DNA from: Microbulbifer marinus
Lineage (GTDB): Bacteria > Pseudomonadota > Gammaproteobacteria > Pseudomonadales > Cellvibrionaceae
DNA length: 64,000 bases
Reading direction: 5' to 3'
NCBI RefSeq assembly: GCF_900107725.1
Contig: NZ_FNQO01000002.1
Span: forward strand, 558,001 to 622,000
How positions within the stretch are numbered: position 1 is the first letter of the stretch; the number at the start of each line of letters is the position of its first letter. The notes under the pieces were generated by a model. The model worked only from the letters and a program-made list of their open reading frames with translations. It was not told the origin of the DNA and ran no database searches. The position numbers and the translations under genes are program-made. Below are positions 1 through 9,542 of this stretch, in pieces.

Positions 1-292
1 CCGCTGATCATCTGTACTGCGGCCACACATAGATCTTGCACGACTGCTCCCCCATCTTTCGTTTCCACTGTCCGGATTTTGCCATGGCCGGCACAGGAAA
101 GAAGCGCCGCAATTTGCGCATCCATTCCAGCGGCGTCCGCACTAACTTTGCACTGCTTGTGTCGGACGGTCGCTGGCACATGTCGCCGCCCATCGCTACC
201 ATGGCCCGCCCGCGGCGACTAATCTTTTAGCTCGGCAACAGCCGCCGAGTTCACCCCCCGCCATTCCGCCACGCAGTACCTGAGCTGAATTT
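1..292. other. Upstream stretch with no recognised gene
   Basis: Short open frames on both strands (about 64 codons) resemble nothing I recognise and overlap each other, so I do not call a gene. A small inverted repeat (CTCGGC / GCCGAG, about 231-249) could be the end of an upstream transcription unit, but no T-tract follows it. Confidence 0.5.
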
Positions 293-1552
293 ATGAAGCC
301 CATCGCCATTGCAGCCGAAAAGAAACCGCCGCGCTGGCTGGCGGTGTGGCTGGCGGCACTGGTGGCACTGACTCCGTTTTCCATCGACAGCTACCTGCCG
401 GCGATCCCGGCGATGGCCGTGGCACTGGATACCGAAGTGGCGCGGGTGCAGCACTCGGTATCGAGCTTTCTGCTCGGTTTTGCCATCGGCCAGCTGTGCG
501 GCGGGCCCCTCTCGGACCGCTGGGGCCGGCGCCTGGTCGGCACCATCGGGCTCAGTATCTATATCGCCACGTCGCTACTGGTGCTGTTCGCGGACCACGT
601 GGATCAATTGATTATTCTGCGCTTGTTCCAGGCCATCGGCGGCGGTTTCGCCACGGTGATCTGCGCGGCCATAGTGCGCGACCTGCACAGCGGGCGCGAC
701 GCGGCCAAGATCATCTCGATGATCAGCACCATGATGCTGGTGGCGCCGCTGATTGCGCCGGTAATCGGTTCGGTGCTGCTGGCCGGCGGTGGCTGGCAGA
801 GTATTTTCGTGTTCCTGCTGCTGTACGCCGGGGCCATGCTGGTACTGGTGCGTTTTCTGCTGCCGGAAACGGTGTCGCGGTTTTCCCGAGCGCGGCGCCA
901 GCGCAAGCCGCTGCGTTCGGTGCTGCAGAGCTACGGCCAGGTGCTCGGCAACCGCCGCGCGCTCGGCTTTCTCGGCGCCCAGGCGTGTGTTAGCGGCTCG
1001 ATGTTTATCTACATCACCACCGCCCCGTTCGTATTCATGCGCTATTTCGAGGTGCCGGCCACCCAGTTTCCGCTCTTCTTCGGCATCTGTGTGCTGGGGC
1101 TGATCTGTATGGTGCAGGTGAATATCCGCCTGCTGAACCTGTTCGAGCCGCGCAATATCCTGCTGGCGGGCATACTGCTGCAGCTGCTCGGCTGCGGCCT
1201 GCTGCTGCTGGGGACGCTGACCGGAGTGAAAGAGATAGCGCTGTGGATGGTGCCGCTGGTACTGGTGATGGCCTGTATCGGTATCACCGGGCCCAACGCC
1301 GCAGCCTGCTTTCTGGAGTTTTTCCCGAAAATCAGCGGCAGCGCCAATGCGCTCTACGGTGCCACCATCTTTATTACCGGCGGCGTGCTCGGCGGCATCG
1401 TGAATACACTGCACACCGGGACGCTGGTGCCCATCGCTGCGGCCATGCTCGGCTGCGCGCTGGCGGCGCTGTTGTCGGCCGTATTGATCGCCCGCGCGCT
1501 GGAGCCGATCGAAGTCGAGGTGCCGGTCACCAGGCGCTACATTCCACGCTGA
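293..1552 (+). CDS. MFS drug-resistance transporter, Bcr/CflA family
   Basis: 419-residue inner-membrane protein with about 12 hydrophobic segments, the usual size for proton-driven multidrug exporters of the Bcr/CflA (DHA1) family. The sequence shows the family's early SIDSYLPAIPAM stretch in TM1 and the MFS signature between TM2 and TM3 (LSDRWGRRLVG). These proteins export drugs or small metabolites such as bicyclomycin, chloramphenicol or cysteine in exchange for protons; the substrate cannot be read from sequence. The ATG at 293 is the first good start, with only a weak ribosome site. It is convergent with the GST gene downstream, 16 bp away. No linked regulator is visible. Confidence 0.85.
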   Translation: MKPIAIAAEKKPPRWLAVWLAALVALTPFSIDSYLPAIPAMAVALDTEVARVQHSVSSFLLGFAIGQLCGGPLSDRWGRRLVGTIGLSIYIATSLLVLFADHVDQLIILRLFQAIGGGFATVICAAIVRDLHSGRDAAKIISMISTMMLVAPLIAPVIGSVLLAGGGWQSIFVFLLLYAGAMLVLVRFLLPETVSRFSRARRQRKPLRSVLQSYGQVLGNRRALGFLGAQACVSGSMFIYITTAPFVFMRYFEVPATQFPLFFGICVLGLICMVQVNIRLLNLFEPRNILLAGILLQLLGCGLLLLGTLTGVKEIALWMVPLVLVMACIGITGPNAAACFLEFFPKISGSANALYGATIFITGGVLGGIVNTLHTGTLVPIAAAMLGCALAALLSAVLIARALEPIEVEVPVTRRYIPR

Positions 1553-1568
1553 TCGCACCGGACACCAG

Positions 1569-2174
1569 CTACTCCTGCAGCAACCCCTCTTCGCGCATCG
1601 CCTTCTGCACGGCCGGCCGCTCCTGCATCCGCTGCTGGAAGGCCTGCAGCCTGGGCCAGCCCGAGGTGTCGATATTCTGCTTGTCGAGCCAGCTGGCAAT
1701 GGTGAACAGGTAGGCGTCGGCAACGGTGAAGTCGTCGCCCATCAGGTAGTCGTGCTGCAGCCGCTCCTCGATAAAGTCGAAGCGGCTGGCGATGGTTTTC
1801 TTGGCCTGCGCTTTCTCCTCGTCGCTGCCGTCCCAGAACAGCGGTACAAAGGCCTTGTGCACCTCGGCGGCGATGTAGTTCAGCCACTCGAGCAGCCGGT
1901 AGTGGGCGAGGCTGCCGTATTCCGGTGCCAGGTTTGCGTCGGGTTTTTGCTCGGCGATGAACTGCACTATGGCCGGGCCCTCGGTGAGTATCTCGCCGCC
2001 TTCCAGCTGCAGTGCCGGCACGCAGCCCTTGGGGTTGATCTCGCGGTAGTCGGCGCCGCTTTCCGTCTTGTGCTCCTGCAGGTCGACCTTGCACATCTCC
2101 AGGTCGATCCCCGCCTCACAGGCGACGATATGGGGCGACAGGGAGCAGGCGCCCGGGGCATAGAAGAGTTTCAT
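1569..2174 (-). CDS. gstA: Glutathione S-transferase, beta class (GstA-like)
   Basis: Cytosolic GST of 201 residues that conjugates or reduces electrophiles with glutathione. It begins MKLFYAPGACSLSPH, closely matching E. coli GstA, and has the two beta-class catalytic residues at the expected places, Cys10 and His106 (IAAEVH). The thioredoxin-like half carries NPKGCVPAL and LTEGPAIVQF; the helical C-terminal half carries FTVADAYLFT. I chose the ATG at 2174 because GAGG lies six bases upstream; an upstream in-frame GTG at 2186 has no such spacing. It lies just downstream of yjbQ and yqjG on the same strand, so it may be read with them. Confidence 0.9.
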   Translation of the reverse strand: MKLFYAPGACSLSPHIVACEAGIDLEMCKVDLQEHKTESGADYREINPKGCVPALQLEGGEILTEGPAIVQFIAEQKPDANLAPEYGSLAHYRLLEWLNYIAAEVHKAFVPLFWDGSDEEKAQAKKTIASRFDFIEERLQHDYLMGDDFTVADAYLFTIASWLDKQNIDTSGWPRLQAFQQRMQERPAVQKAMREEGLLQE

Positions 2175-2224
2175 CGGCATCCTCACGGTGACAGTTGCAC
2201 GGCTCCCTGCAGTATAGGCCCGCG

Positions 2225-2644
2225 CTAATCGCCGATAATCTTCACCAGCACGCGCTTGCGACGGCAGCCGTCGAATTCGCCGTAGAAGATCTGCTCCCAG
2301 GGGCCGAAGTCCAGCCGGCCATCGCTGACCGCGACCACCACTTCGCGGCCGAACAGCTGGCGCTTGATATGGGAGTCGGCGTTGTCTTCACCGGTATCGT
2401 TGTGGCGGTATCGCTCGATCGGCCCATAGGGCACCAGGTCGTCGAGGAAGCGCGCGAAGTCGCGGTGCAGGCCGGGCTCATCGTCATTGATAAATACCGA
2501 CGCGGAGATGTGCATCGCGTTGACGAGGCAGAGGCCGTCGCGGATGCCGCTCTCGGCGAGGGCGGCCTCCACCTGCGGCGTGATATTGATGAATTCGGTG
2601 CGCTCGCGGGTGTCGAACCAGAGTTCGCGGCGGTGGGATTTCAT
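2225..2644 (-). CDS. YjbQ/UPF0047 family protein
   Basis: 139-residue protein of the YjbQ family, small trimeric proteins with a conserved His-rich pocket that have weak thiamin-phosphate-synthase-like activity in some members; the physiological role is unsettled. Family features seen are [19 protein letters not shown] (about residues 45-63), a central HxD-like region and the C-terminal [17 protein letters not shown] strand. Length fits the family. The open frame runs farther upstream, but the ATG at 2644 gives the canonical N terminus ([13 protein letters not shown]) and follows a GGGGAGAT ribosome site. It sits between gstA and yqjG on the same strand. Confidence 0.85.
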   Translation of the reverse strand: MKSHRRELWFDTRERTEFINITPQVEAALAESGIRDGLCLVNAMHISASVFINDDEPGLHRDFARFLDDLVPYGPIERYRHNDTGEDNADSHIKRQLFGREVVVAVSDGRLDFGPWEQIFYGEFDGCRRKRVLVKIIGD

Positions 2645-2718
2645 ATGGCTATCTCCCCAAATGGCTGTGGCAGGCGCCGAAGGCGCTTCGCCCAGCCTAG
2701 AGGAGTTATTGCGGTTTT

Positions 2719-3690
2719 TTAACCGCGGTTGTGCGGCGCCGCGTAGTCCAGCTCGGGGCCCTTCGGCACTATGCCGGTCGGATTGATGGTGTCGTGGCTG
2801 GCGTAGTAGTGGGTCTTGATATGGTGGAAGTCCACCGTATCCGCGACGCCCGGCCACTGGTACAGCTCGCGCACATAGCCCCACAGATTCGGGTAATCCG
2901 CCAACCGCTGCTTGTTGCACTTGAAGTGGCCGTGGTAGACGGCATCGAAGCGAATCAGCGTCGTGAACAGCCGCCAGTCCGCCTCGGTGACGCGGTCGCC
3001 GGTCAGGTAGCGGTTGACTGCCAGCCTTTGTTCCAGCTGTTCCAGAGTGCTGAACAGGCGCTCGTAGGCATGCTCGTAGGCGTCCTGAGCAGTCGCGAAG
3101 CCGGCCCGGTAGACGCCGTTGTTGACGTGTTCATACACCACATCGTTGGTGGCATCGATATCACCGCGCAGTTCCTGTGGATAGAAATCCGCGTCGTTGC
3201 CGGTCAGCCCGTTAAACGCGGTGTTGAACATGCGGATGATCTCCGACGACTCATTGCTGACCACGCACTCGCGCTGCTTGTCCCACAGCAGCGGCACTGT
3301 CACGCGGCCCGAGTAATCGGCGCGGTTGCGGGTGTACAGCTGGTACAGGTAGTCGGCGCCGTAGAGCCGATCGCCGCTGCTGCCCTCATCGGTATCGAAG
3401 GTCCAGCCGTGTTCACGCATGTAAGGACTCACTACAGAGACGCCGATGTAGTCCTCCAGCCCCTTCAGTTTGCGGAAAATCAGCGTGCGGTGTGCCCACG
3501 GGCAGGCCAGGGACACGTACAGGTGGTAGCGGTCTTTCTCCGCGGCAAAGCCGCCCTCGCCGCTGGGGCCGGGGCTGCCGTCGGCGGTTATCCAGTTGCG
3601 CAGCTGCGCCGCCTCGCGCACGAACTCGCCTTCACTCTTGTCGGTATCGTACCAGCGGTCCTGCCACTGCCCATTCACCAGTAGGCCCAT
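2719..3690 (-). CDS. yqjG: Glutathionyl-hydroquinone reductase YqjG
   Basis: 323-residue xi-class (Omega-like) glutathione transferase that removes glutathione from glutathionyl-hydroquinones by reduction. The catalytic Cys63 is in the CPWAH motif, at the same number as in E. coli YqjG, within a nearly identical [17 protein letters not shown] block. The N-terminal W-Y-DT and [11 protein letters not shown] stretches and the C-terminal helical domain ([21 protein letters not shown]) are also typical. The next gene upstream encodes a DoxX/YqjF-like membrane protein, the same pairing as E. coli yqjF-yqjG, and a YhaJ-like LysR regulator and YhaK-like pirin follow. This supports a quinone/aromatic-stress module. 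Confidence 0.93.
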   Translation of the reverse strand: MGLLVNGQWQDRWYDTDKSEGEFVREAAQLRNWITADGSPGPSGEGGFAAEKDRYHLYVSLACPWAHRTLIFRKLKGLEDYIGVSVVSPYMREHGWTFDTDEGSSGDRLYGADYLYQLYTRNRADYSGRVTVPLLWDKQRECVVSNESSEIIRMFNTAFNGLTGNDADFYPQELRGDIDATNDVVYEHVNNGVYRAGFATAQDAYEHAYERLFSTLEQLEQRLAVNRYLTGDRVTEADWRLFTTLIRFDAVYHGHFKCNKQRLADYPNLWGYVRELYQWPGVADTVDFHHIKTHYYASHDTINPTGIVPKGPELDYAAPHNRG

Positions 3691-3768
3691 AGCAATCTCC
3701 TGCAGTCGGGATAAATAGAAAGCGCTTAGAGAGCGACGCGGGAAGCCCCGCGCCGGAGGATGCGGCCG

Positions 3769-4164
3769 TTATTTGCCGCGCAGCCTGTGGTCTAGGCTCA
3801 GCTTGCCGGCGCCGGCACAGGCGAGAATGAAGAAGCCACCGGCAATGGTGATATTCTTCATGAAGCTGATCATCTGGCCCTGATCGCCCGGCACATAGTG
3901 GAACAAAAACGCACTGGCGAGACAGAAGAGGGCCAGCGCCAGTGCCGACCAGCGGGTGAAGAAGCCGAGCAAGATGGCCAGGCCGCCGCCCAGCTCGACG
4001 AGGATTACCAGCGGCAGCAGTATGCCCGGCACGCCGGCGGACTCCATATAGGCCTGGGTACCTTCGTAGCCGCCGATTTTGTTCCAGCCGGCGGTGATAA
4101 ACATCAGGGACATCAGCACACGGCCGAGCAGTTTGCCGAGATCGCAGAAAATGGGGTTGTTCAT
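3769..4164 (-). CDS. yqjF: DoxX-family inner-membrane protein (YqjF-like)
   Basis: 131-residue protein with four hydrophobic helices of the DoxX family. The GRVLMSLMFITAGWNKI start, the LVELGGGLAILLGFFTRWSA helix pair and the HYVPGDQGQMISFMKNITIAGG segment are family hallmarks. DoxX proteins are linked to quinol oxidase or thiol/redox homeostasis; E. coli YqjF responds to nitroaromatic compounds through YhaJ. The gene starts 78 bp upstream of yqjG and probably shares its promoter. The region upstream (4165-4306) is AT-rich and lies between this gene and the LysR gene, which is on the same strand. The symbol is assigned from sequence type plus neighbourhood. Confidence 0.82.
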   Translation of the reverse strand: MNNPIFCDLGKLLGRVLMSLMFITAGWNKIGGYEGTQAYMESAGVPGILLPLVILVELGGGLAILLGFFTRWSALALALFCLASAFLFHYVPGDQGQMISFMKNITIAGGFFILACAGAGKLSLDHRLRGK

Positions 4165-4306
4165 CGCCGAAGCCTCGCTTGAGTTAGTCAGTCATTGATA
4201 GTGAAACTGCACCCAGTGTAGTTCTATTTTTTACTGAAAAAACCGCAAAAATTCGCCAATAGCTTTCGATTTTTTAAATAGCTGCTCGTTTGTTCGCGCT
4301 CAGGCT

Positions 4307-5194
4307 TTACTCGACGGGCCCCAATCCGGCGCGCAGCGACTCGATGAGAGAGCGGGCTGCCGGTCCGCAGCGATCCGCATCGGCGTAGACCAGGTAGACG
4401 GTGACATCCCGCTCCCAGGGTTCCTCGGTCGGCAGCGGCAGCAGTCGGTCGGCGGACAGGGATTCGCGGATGCGCGTCTCCGGCAGCCAGGCAAAACCGA
4501 GGCCGCGCTCGATCAACTCCACAGAGGTCTGCACATTGGTCACCGTGATGCGCTGATCGGAGCCGAGCCAGCCGGAATCCTGACGGTGCCTGATCGCCGA
4601 ATCCCGCAGCACTACCTGACGGCAGGCCTTCAGGTCCTTGCGCGCCACCGGCCGCCCGAGCTGATGCAGCGGGTGCTGCGGGTGGGCCACCGGCACGAAT
4701 CGTACCCGTGCCACCGGCTCACCGACGAAGCCCTGCGGCACCCGGGCGCTGAGGATGAAATCCGCCTGCTGCTGCACCAACAGTTCCTCGGCACCGGATA
4801 GAACCGTCTCACGCACTTCCAGCCGGGTGTGCGGAAACTCGTCGGCGAAGCGCTCTATCGCATTGAACAGGCACTCGTAATCGAAGATCACGTCGACCGC
4901 GAGGGTCAGGCTGGCCTCCTCGCCAGTGGCCAGGCTCGCGGCCACCGATTCCAGCGCCTCGGCTTCGTTCAGCAAACCGCCGGCGCGGGCCAGCAATATG
5001 CGCCCGGCATCGGTCAGCTCCGCCTTGCGCCCGCGCACTTCCAGCAGTGCGACGCCGAGGCTCTCCTGCAGCTTGTGCACCGCGTGATTGATGGAGGACT
5101 GACTTTTGTGGACCGCCTGCGCCGCCTGGGAGAAGCCGCCGTGTTCGACGACCGACTGGAACATTCGCCACTGCTCCAGGGTTACCTTGGCCAT
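4307..5194 (-). CDS. yhaJ: LysR-family transcriptional regulator (YhaJ-like)
   Basis: 295-residue DNA-binding regulator. The N-terminal winged helix (about residues 5-62) has WRMFQSVVEHGGFSQAAQAVHKSQSSINHAVHKLQ; the rest is a periplasmic-binding-protein-like effector domain (about 90-290). The ATG at 5194 is chosen because AGAGGA precedes it; the frame stays open to 5248. E. coli YhaJ is a LysR regulator that drives yqjF in response to aromatic compounds, and here the gene lies between the yqjF/yqjG pair and a divergent pirin gene, the arrangement expected for a local regulator. The 5195-5370 intergenic region probably holds its binding sites. The YhaJ assignment rests mainly on context. Confidence 0.85.
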   Translation of the reverse strand: MAKVTLEQWRMFQSVVEHGGFSQAAQAVHKSQSSINHAVHKLQESLGVALLEVRGRKAELTDAGRILLARAGGLLNEAEALESVAASLATGEEASLTLAVDVIFDYECLFNAIERFADEFPHTRLEVRETVLSGAEELLVQQQADFILSARVPQGFVGEPVARVRFVPVAHPQHPLHQLGRPVARKDLKACRQVVLRDSAIRHRQDSGWLGSDQRITVTNVQTSVELIERGLGFAWLPETRIRESLSADRLLPLPTEEPWERDVTVYLVYADADRCGPAARSLIESLRAGLGPVE

Positions 5195-5370
5195 TCGCAT
5201 TCCTCTTGCAACTGTGAAGGTGGGCGTACCAGCATCTACTCGCAGCATACGGACATGCAGCCTGTATAGCGCAACCGACCTATAGATTCGAATAAAAGCA
5301 GCAATTTTTTACCATTTTTAATCGAAACGATCGGCCTATACTGCCGACAAACGCACGATTGGAGGTGTCC

Positions 5371-6258
5371 ATGCACAAATCGTTTGAACTACAGCCCGGT
5401 GCCCGCCCGCTGGTGCGCGGTGTCGGCAGCCAGGCTTCCGCCGACGGTGCCGGCGTCAGGATCCAGCGTGTGGCCGGTTTCGACAGCCCGGACTTCAGCC
5501 CCTTCCTGATGCTCGACGAGATCCGCTCCGAGAATGCCGACGACTATATCGCCGGCTTCCCGCCGCACCCGCACCGCGGCATCGAAACGCTGACCTATAT
5601 GCTGAACGGCGAATTCGAACATCAGGATCACCTCGGCAACCGCGGCGCCGTTGCCTCCGGTGGCGCCCAGTGGATGCGCGCCGGCCGCGGCATCATCCAC
5701 TCGGAAATGCCCAGCCAGGCACCCGGCGGCATGCACGGCTTCCAGTTATGGATCAACATGGCCGCGGCCAACAAGATGGACAAACCGAGCTGGCGCGATA
5801 TTCAGTCGACGGAGATTCCGGAGCTGGCCCTGGATGGCGGCGAGGGTGCTAGTGAGGGCTCACTGATCCGCCTGATCGCCGGCGAATGGACCATCGGTGG
5901 TGAAGAAAAACACGCGCCGCTGACCGACGCAGCCGCCGAGGCGGCGGTGGCGGACATCCGCCTGGGCGCCGGCGCCGAGGTGCTAATGCCGCTGCCGGAG
6001 ACACACAGCGTACTGGTGTATGTCTACTCCGGAGCGCTGGTGACCGAGCGCGGCACCATCGGGCGGGGCAATATGCTGTTGTATGGGGCTGGGGAGTCGC
6101 TACAATTGCGCGCGCATACCGAGGGAGCCGGCCTGTTGTGCCTACATGGCCTGCCCCTGCGCGAACCCGTTGCCCACTATGGCCCCTTCGTGATGAACAG
6201 CCGCGAGGAAATCGAGCAGGCGCTGCGCGACTACAATAACGGCACACTTACCGATTAA
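5371..6258 (+). CDS. yhaK: Pirin-family bicupin (YhaK-like)
   Basis: 295-residue pirin-like protein with two cupin folds. The iron-site residues of pirins are all present in order: His66 and His68 (FPPHPHRGIETLTYML), His110 and Glu112 (GIIHSEMP). Bacterial pirins include quercetin dioxygenases and redox sensors; E. coli YhaK is sensitive to oxidation. The ATG at 5371 has an excellent GGAGGTG five bases upstream, so the in-frame TTG at 5359 is rejected. It is transcribed divergently from the LysR gene, with a TATACT hexamer at 5337-5342 as a possible -10. Substrate is not predictable. Confidence 0.88.
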   Translation: MHKSFELQPGARPLVRGVGSQASADGAGVRIQRVAGFDSPDFSPFLMLDEIRSENADDYIAGFPPHPHRGIETLTYMLNGEFEHQDHLGNRGAVASGGAQWMRAGRGIIHSEMPSQAPGGMHGFQLWINMAAANKMDKPSWRDIQSTEIPELALDGGEGASEGSLIRLIAGEWTIGGEEKHAPLTDAAAEAAVADIRLGAGAEVLMPLPETHSVLVYVYSGALVTERGTIGRGNMLLYGAGESLQLRAHTEGAGLLCLHGLPLREPVAHYGPFVMNSREEIEQALRDYNNGTLTD

Positions 6259-6274
6259 GCGTTTATTTAGCCGC

Positions 6275-6311
6275 CCCAGAGCTGAGCACCAGGCGGCGCG
6301 ACAGCTCTGGG
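6275..6311. terminator. 10-bp inverted repeat after the pirin gene
   Basis: CCCAGAGCTG (6275-6284) is exactly complementary to CAGCTCTGGG (6302-6311) with a 17-nt loop. It sits 16 bp after the pirin stop codon, so it could end that transcript, but there is no T-run and it may instead be a processing or protein-binding site. Confidence 0.4.
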
Positions 6312-6354
6312 ACCCCTGCCATCCAATTCCGGGAAGTGAGTCCGCACGCGCGAT

Positions 6355-7644
6355 ATGGAAGTCTATTACACCTTTTGTTTTCTGGCCGCGGTGTCGGTAT
6401 TTCTCGGATTCCTGAACCAGTATGTGCTGCGTGCACAGACCACCATCGCCATCACCGCCGGCGCCCTGGCGCTGTCGCTGCTGGTTACCGGGCTGGGCAA
6501 GCTGGGGATTGTCGAACTGCGCGACTGGGCCGACCAGTTATTGCCGCTGCTGAATCTCGAAGACCTGCTGCTGAAGGGCATGCTCGGCTTCCTGTTGTTT
6601 GCCGGCAGCCTGCATATCGACCTGCTGGCGCTGCGCAACCAGCGGCTGGAGATCGGCCTGCTGGCCGTGCTCGGCACGCTGATCTCCACCTTCGTGGTCG
6701 GCGCGCTGCTCTACTGGTTCCTGCAGCTGCTCGGCATGCAGGTGGCGCTGGTCTACTGCCTACTGTTCGGTGCGCTGATTTCCCCGACCGACCCGATCGC
6801 CGTGCTGGCGATCATCAAGAGCCTCAAGGCGCCGGAGCAGGTGTCGATTCAGGTGGAGGGGGAATCCCTGTTCAACGACGGTTTCGGTATCGTCGTGTTT
6901 GCCGTGATCTACGCGCTGGCGTTCGAGGGCGGCGAGCCGTCACTGCCGGCGGTGGCCCACCTGTTTGCGGTGGAGGCGATCGGCGGCGTGGTGCTCGGCC
7001 TGTTGATCGGCGGCCTGTTCCACTGGCTGATCTGCTGCACCAACGACCACAGCCTCGAACTGCTGCTGACCCTGGTGATACCGACGGCCGGCTTTTCCCT
7101 CGCCAACCTGCTCGGCGTGTCCGGCGCGCTGGCGATGGTGGTGAGCGGCATCATTATCGGCAACTTCACCCGCGAACGCGGCTTCTCCCGCGTCAGCCAG
7201 CACGAGCTGGACAACTTCTGGAGCATCACCGAGGACTTCATGAACGGCCTGCTGTTCCTGCTGGTGGGCCTGTTCCTGATCACCATCGACCTGCGCAGTT
7301 TCGATTACCTGCTGATGGCGGCCGGCATCGTCATCGTACTGCTGGCACGCACGCTGGCAGTCACCGTACCGTTTACGATCCTGAAGCGGTTCCGCCGCTA
7401 CCACCCCTACACCGAGCGCATCCTGATCTGGGGCGGGCTGCGCGGCGGCCTGGCGCTGGCGCTGGCGATGTCGATTCCGGCCGGCTATGCGGTAATCCAG
7501 GGGCAGGATCTGCGCCACCTGTGGGTGGTGATGACCTATGGCGTGGTACTCTTTTCGATCGTGGTGCAGGGCTCCACTATTGCACCGCTGATCCGCCGCA
7601 GCCGCGAGTTCGCCGAACCCGAGACGGCGGTGGAACCGGCCTAG
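6355..7644 (+). CDS. CPA1-family cation/proton antiporter
   Basis: 429-residue polytopic membrane protein of the NhaP/CPA1 group, which exchanges Na+ or K+ for protons across the inner membrane. It has about 12-13 hydrophobic segments, the ISPTDPIAVLAI motif (about residues 140-151) found in the ion path of CPA1 proteins, the VEGESLFNDGFGIVVF helix and the WGGLRGGLALALA helix. It lacks a long soluble C-terminal tail, unlike the antiporter encoded at 9543-11174. It lies 37 bp upstream of a Kef-type gene on the same strand, so the two are likely co-transcribed. Ion specificity cannot be decided. Confidence 0.88.
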   Translation: MEVYYTFCFLAAVSVFLGFLNQYVLRAQTTIAITAGALALSLLVTGLGKLGIVELRDWADQLLPLLNLEDLLLKGMLGFLLFAGSLHIDLLALRNQRLEIGLLAVLGTLISTFVVGALLYWFLQLLGMQVALVYCLLFGALISPTDPIAVLAIIKSLKAPEQVSIQVEGESLFNDGFGIVVFAVIYALAFEGGEPSLPAVAHLFAVEAIGGVVLGLLIGGLFHWLICCTNDHSLELLLTLVIPTAGFSLANLLGVSGALAMVVSGIIIGNFTRERGFSRVSQHELDNFWSITEDFMNGLLFLLVGLFLITIDLRSFDYLLMAAGIVIVLLARTLAVTVPFTILKRFRRYHPYTERILIWGGLRGGLALALAMSIPAGYAVIQGQDLRHLWVVMTYGVVLFSIVVQGSTIAPLIRRSREFAEPETAVEPA

Positions 7645-7681
7645 GGCCTGTTTCCGAACAACAACAAACGACGCCTATTCC

Positions 7682-9529
7682 ATGGAACACACAAGCTTCC
7701 TGCTGCAGGCAGTGATCTATTTGGCCGCGGCAGTGATCGCCGTGCCGATTGCCACCCGCCTGGGCCTGGGCTCGGTGCTCGGCTACCTGCTCGCCGGTGT
7801 GGCCATAGGGCCGCACGCGCTGGGCCTGGTCGGCGATGCCAGCGACGAAATGCACGTGGCCGAATTCGGCGTGGCATTGATGCTGTTCCTGATCGGCCTG
7901 GAGCTGCAGCCGCGCAAGCTGTGGCAGATGCGCGGCGCGATCCTCGGCACCGGCTCCGCCCAGGTACTGCTCACTGCCGCCGCCGTGGCGGCGCTGGCGC
8001 TGGCACTGTACGAGGAGAGCTGGCGCGCGGCGCTGGCGATCGGCCTGATACTGGCGCTGTCTTCCACCGCGATCGTATTGCAGTCACTGAGCGAGAAGGG
8101 GCTGCTGAAAACCCAAGGCGGGCGCAGCGCTTTCGCGGTGCTGCTGTTTCAGGACATCGCCGTGATTCCGATTCTGGCATTGATGCCGCTGCTGGCGGTT
8201 GCACCGGCGGAAGCCCAGGCCACCGGCCTCAGTGGCTGGCGCTATGCACTCGCAGTGATCGGTACTATCGTCGCCTTCGCCGTTGCCGGGCGCTATCTGC
8301 TCGGGCCGCTGCTGCGCCTGGTGGCCGGCAGCCAGGTGCGCGAGATGTTCACGGTGAGCTCGCTGCTGATCGTAGTCGGTGCGGCGGCGATCATGACCGG
8401 CCTGAATTTGTCGCCGGCACTCGGTACCTTCCTGGCCGGCGTGCTGCTGGCGGAGAGCGAGTTCCGCCACGAGCTCGAGGCGGACATTGAACCCTTCAAG
8501 GGGCTGCTGCTGGGAATCTTCTTTATCGCCGTCGGCGCCAACCTGAATTTCAACCTGATCGCCCAATACCCGCTGCTGCTGTTCGGTCTGCTGATACTGT
8601 TGGTGGCGGTCAAGTTTGCGGTGTTGTTTGCGCTGGCGCGCACCCTGCGCATGTCGCGCGGCGAGGATTGGCTGTTTGCGCTGTCGCTGGCGCAGGCGGG
8701 CGAGTTCGGTTTCGTGCTGGTCTCTTTTGCCACCCAGAATCGCGTACTCGACAGCACTGCCGGCAACCTGCTGATCGCGCTGATCGCGCTGTCCATGGCA
8801 CTGACGCCGATCCTGCTGCTGGTCTACCAGCAACTGATCCAGCCGCGCTTTATGCGCGGCGAGGAAAGCGGCGGCGAGCGCGAAGAGGAGCCGCCGCTGG
8901 ACAGCGGCTCGCCGGTGATCATCGTCGGCTACGGCCGCTTCGGCCAGATCGCCGGGCGCCTGTTGAACGCCTGCGGCTTCGGCACCACGCTGCTGGAGCG
9001 CAACGCGGAGCAGCTGGACCTGGTGCGCCGCTACGGCATCCAGGCCTATTACGGCGATGCCTCCCGCGAGGACCTGTTGCGGGCCGCCGGCGCGGAGAAT
9101 GCGCGCCTGGTGATCCTGACCCTGAGCGACCAGGCCGCGAGCCTGGAAATTGTCGCGCAGCTGCGCAAGCACTTTCCGCACCTGACTATCCTGGCTCGGG
9201 CGCGCAACCGCATGCACCAGTACGCGCTGATGGAGGCTGGAGTCCAGTATATTTTCCGTGAGACGGTGGACTCGGCGCTGTCCATCGGTGAGTGCGCGCT
9301 GCAGCTACTCGGCCTGAGCCCGCTGCGGGCGCGGCGCGCGGCGCGCAAATTCAAGCAGCACGACCAGCGCATGCTCGAGTCCCTGTTCCCCTACTGGCGC
9401 GACGAGTCACAGCATATCGCGCAGACCAAGGTCTACCGCGAGCAGCTGCTGCAGGCGCTGCGGGAGGACCGGCGCGACAAGGACCTGCACCTGGATCACT
9501 ACTGGGAGGAGTCGCGCCCGGGCCTGTAG
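7682..9529 (+). CDS. Kef-type (CPA2) monovalent cation/proton antiporter with RCK domain
   Basis: 615-residue protein matching KefB/KefC in size and layout: an N-terminal antiporter or channel domain (about residues 1-385, starting with the LGSVLGYLLAGVAIGP motif), then a cytosolic TrkA-N/RCK domain opening at residue 416 with GYGRFGQ, an NAD-binding Rossmann turn. In E. coli such proteins release K+ with proton uptake when glutathione adducts of electrophiles bind the RCK domain. No KefF/KefG ancillary oxidoreductase gene is adjacent, but GST genes and yqjG lie a few kb away. It is convergent with the third antiporter, 13 bp from its end. No strong ribosome site precedes the ATG. Confidence 0.9.
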   Translation: MEHTSFLLQAVIYLAAAVIAVPIATRLGLGSVLGYLLAGVAIGPHALGLVGDASDEMHVAEFGVALMLFLIGLELQPRKLWQMRGAILGTGSAQVLLTAAAVAALALALYEESWRAALAIGLILALSSTAIVLQSLSEKGLLKTQGGRSAFAVLLFQDIAVIPILALMPLLAVAPAEAQATGLSGWRYALAVIGTIVAFAVAGRYLLGPLLRLVAGSQVREMFTVSSLLIVVGAAAIMTGLNLSPALGTFLAGVLLAESEFRHELEADIEPFKGLLLGIFFIAVGANLNFNLIAQYPLLLFGLLILLVAVKFAVLFALARTLRMSRGEDWLFALSLAQAGEFGFVLVSFATQNRVLDSTAGNLLIALIALSMALTPILLLVYQQLIQPRFMRGEESGGEREEEPPLDSGSPVIIVGYGRFGQIAGRLLNACGFGTTLLERNAEQLDLVRRYGIQAYYGDASREDLLRAAGAENARLVILTLSDQAASLEIVAQLRKHFPHLTILARARNRMHQYALMEAGVQYIFRETVDSALSIGECALQLLGLSPLRARRAARKFKQHDQRMLESLFPYWRDESQHIAQTKVYREQLLQALREDRRDKDLHLDHYWEESRPGL

Positions 9530-9542
9530 GGCGTGGGGTCTG

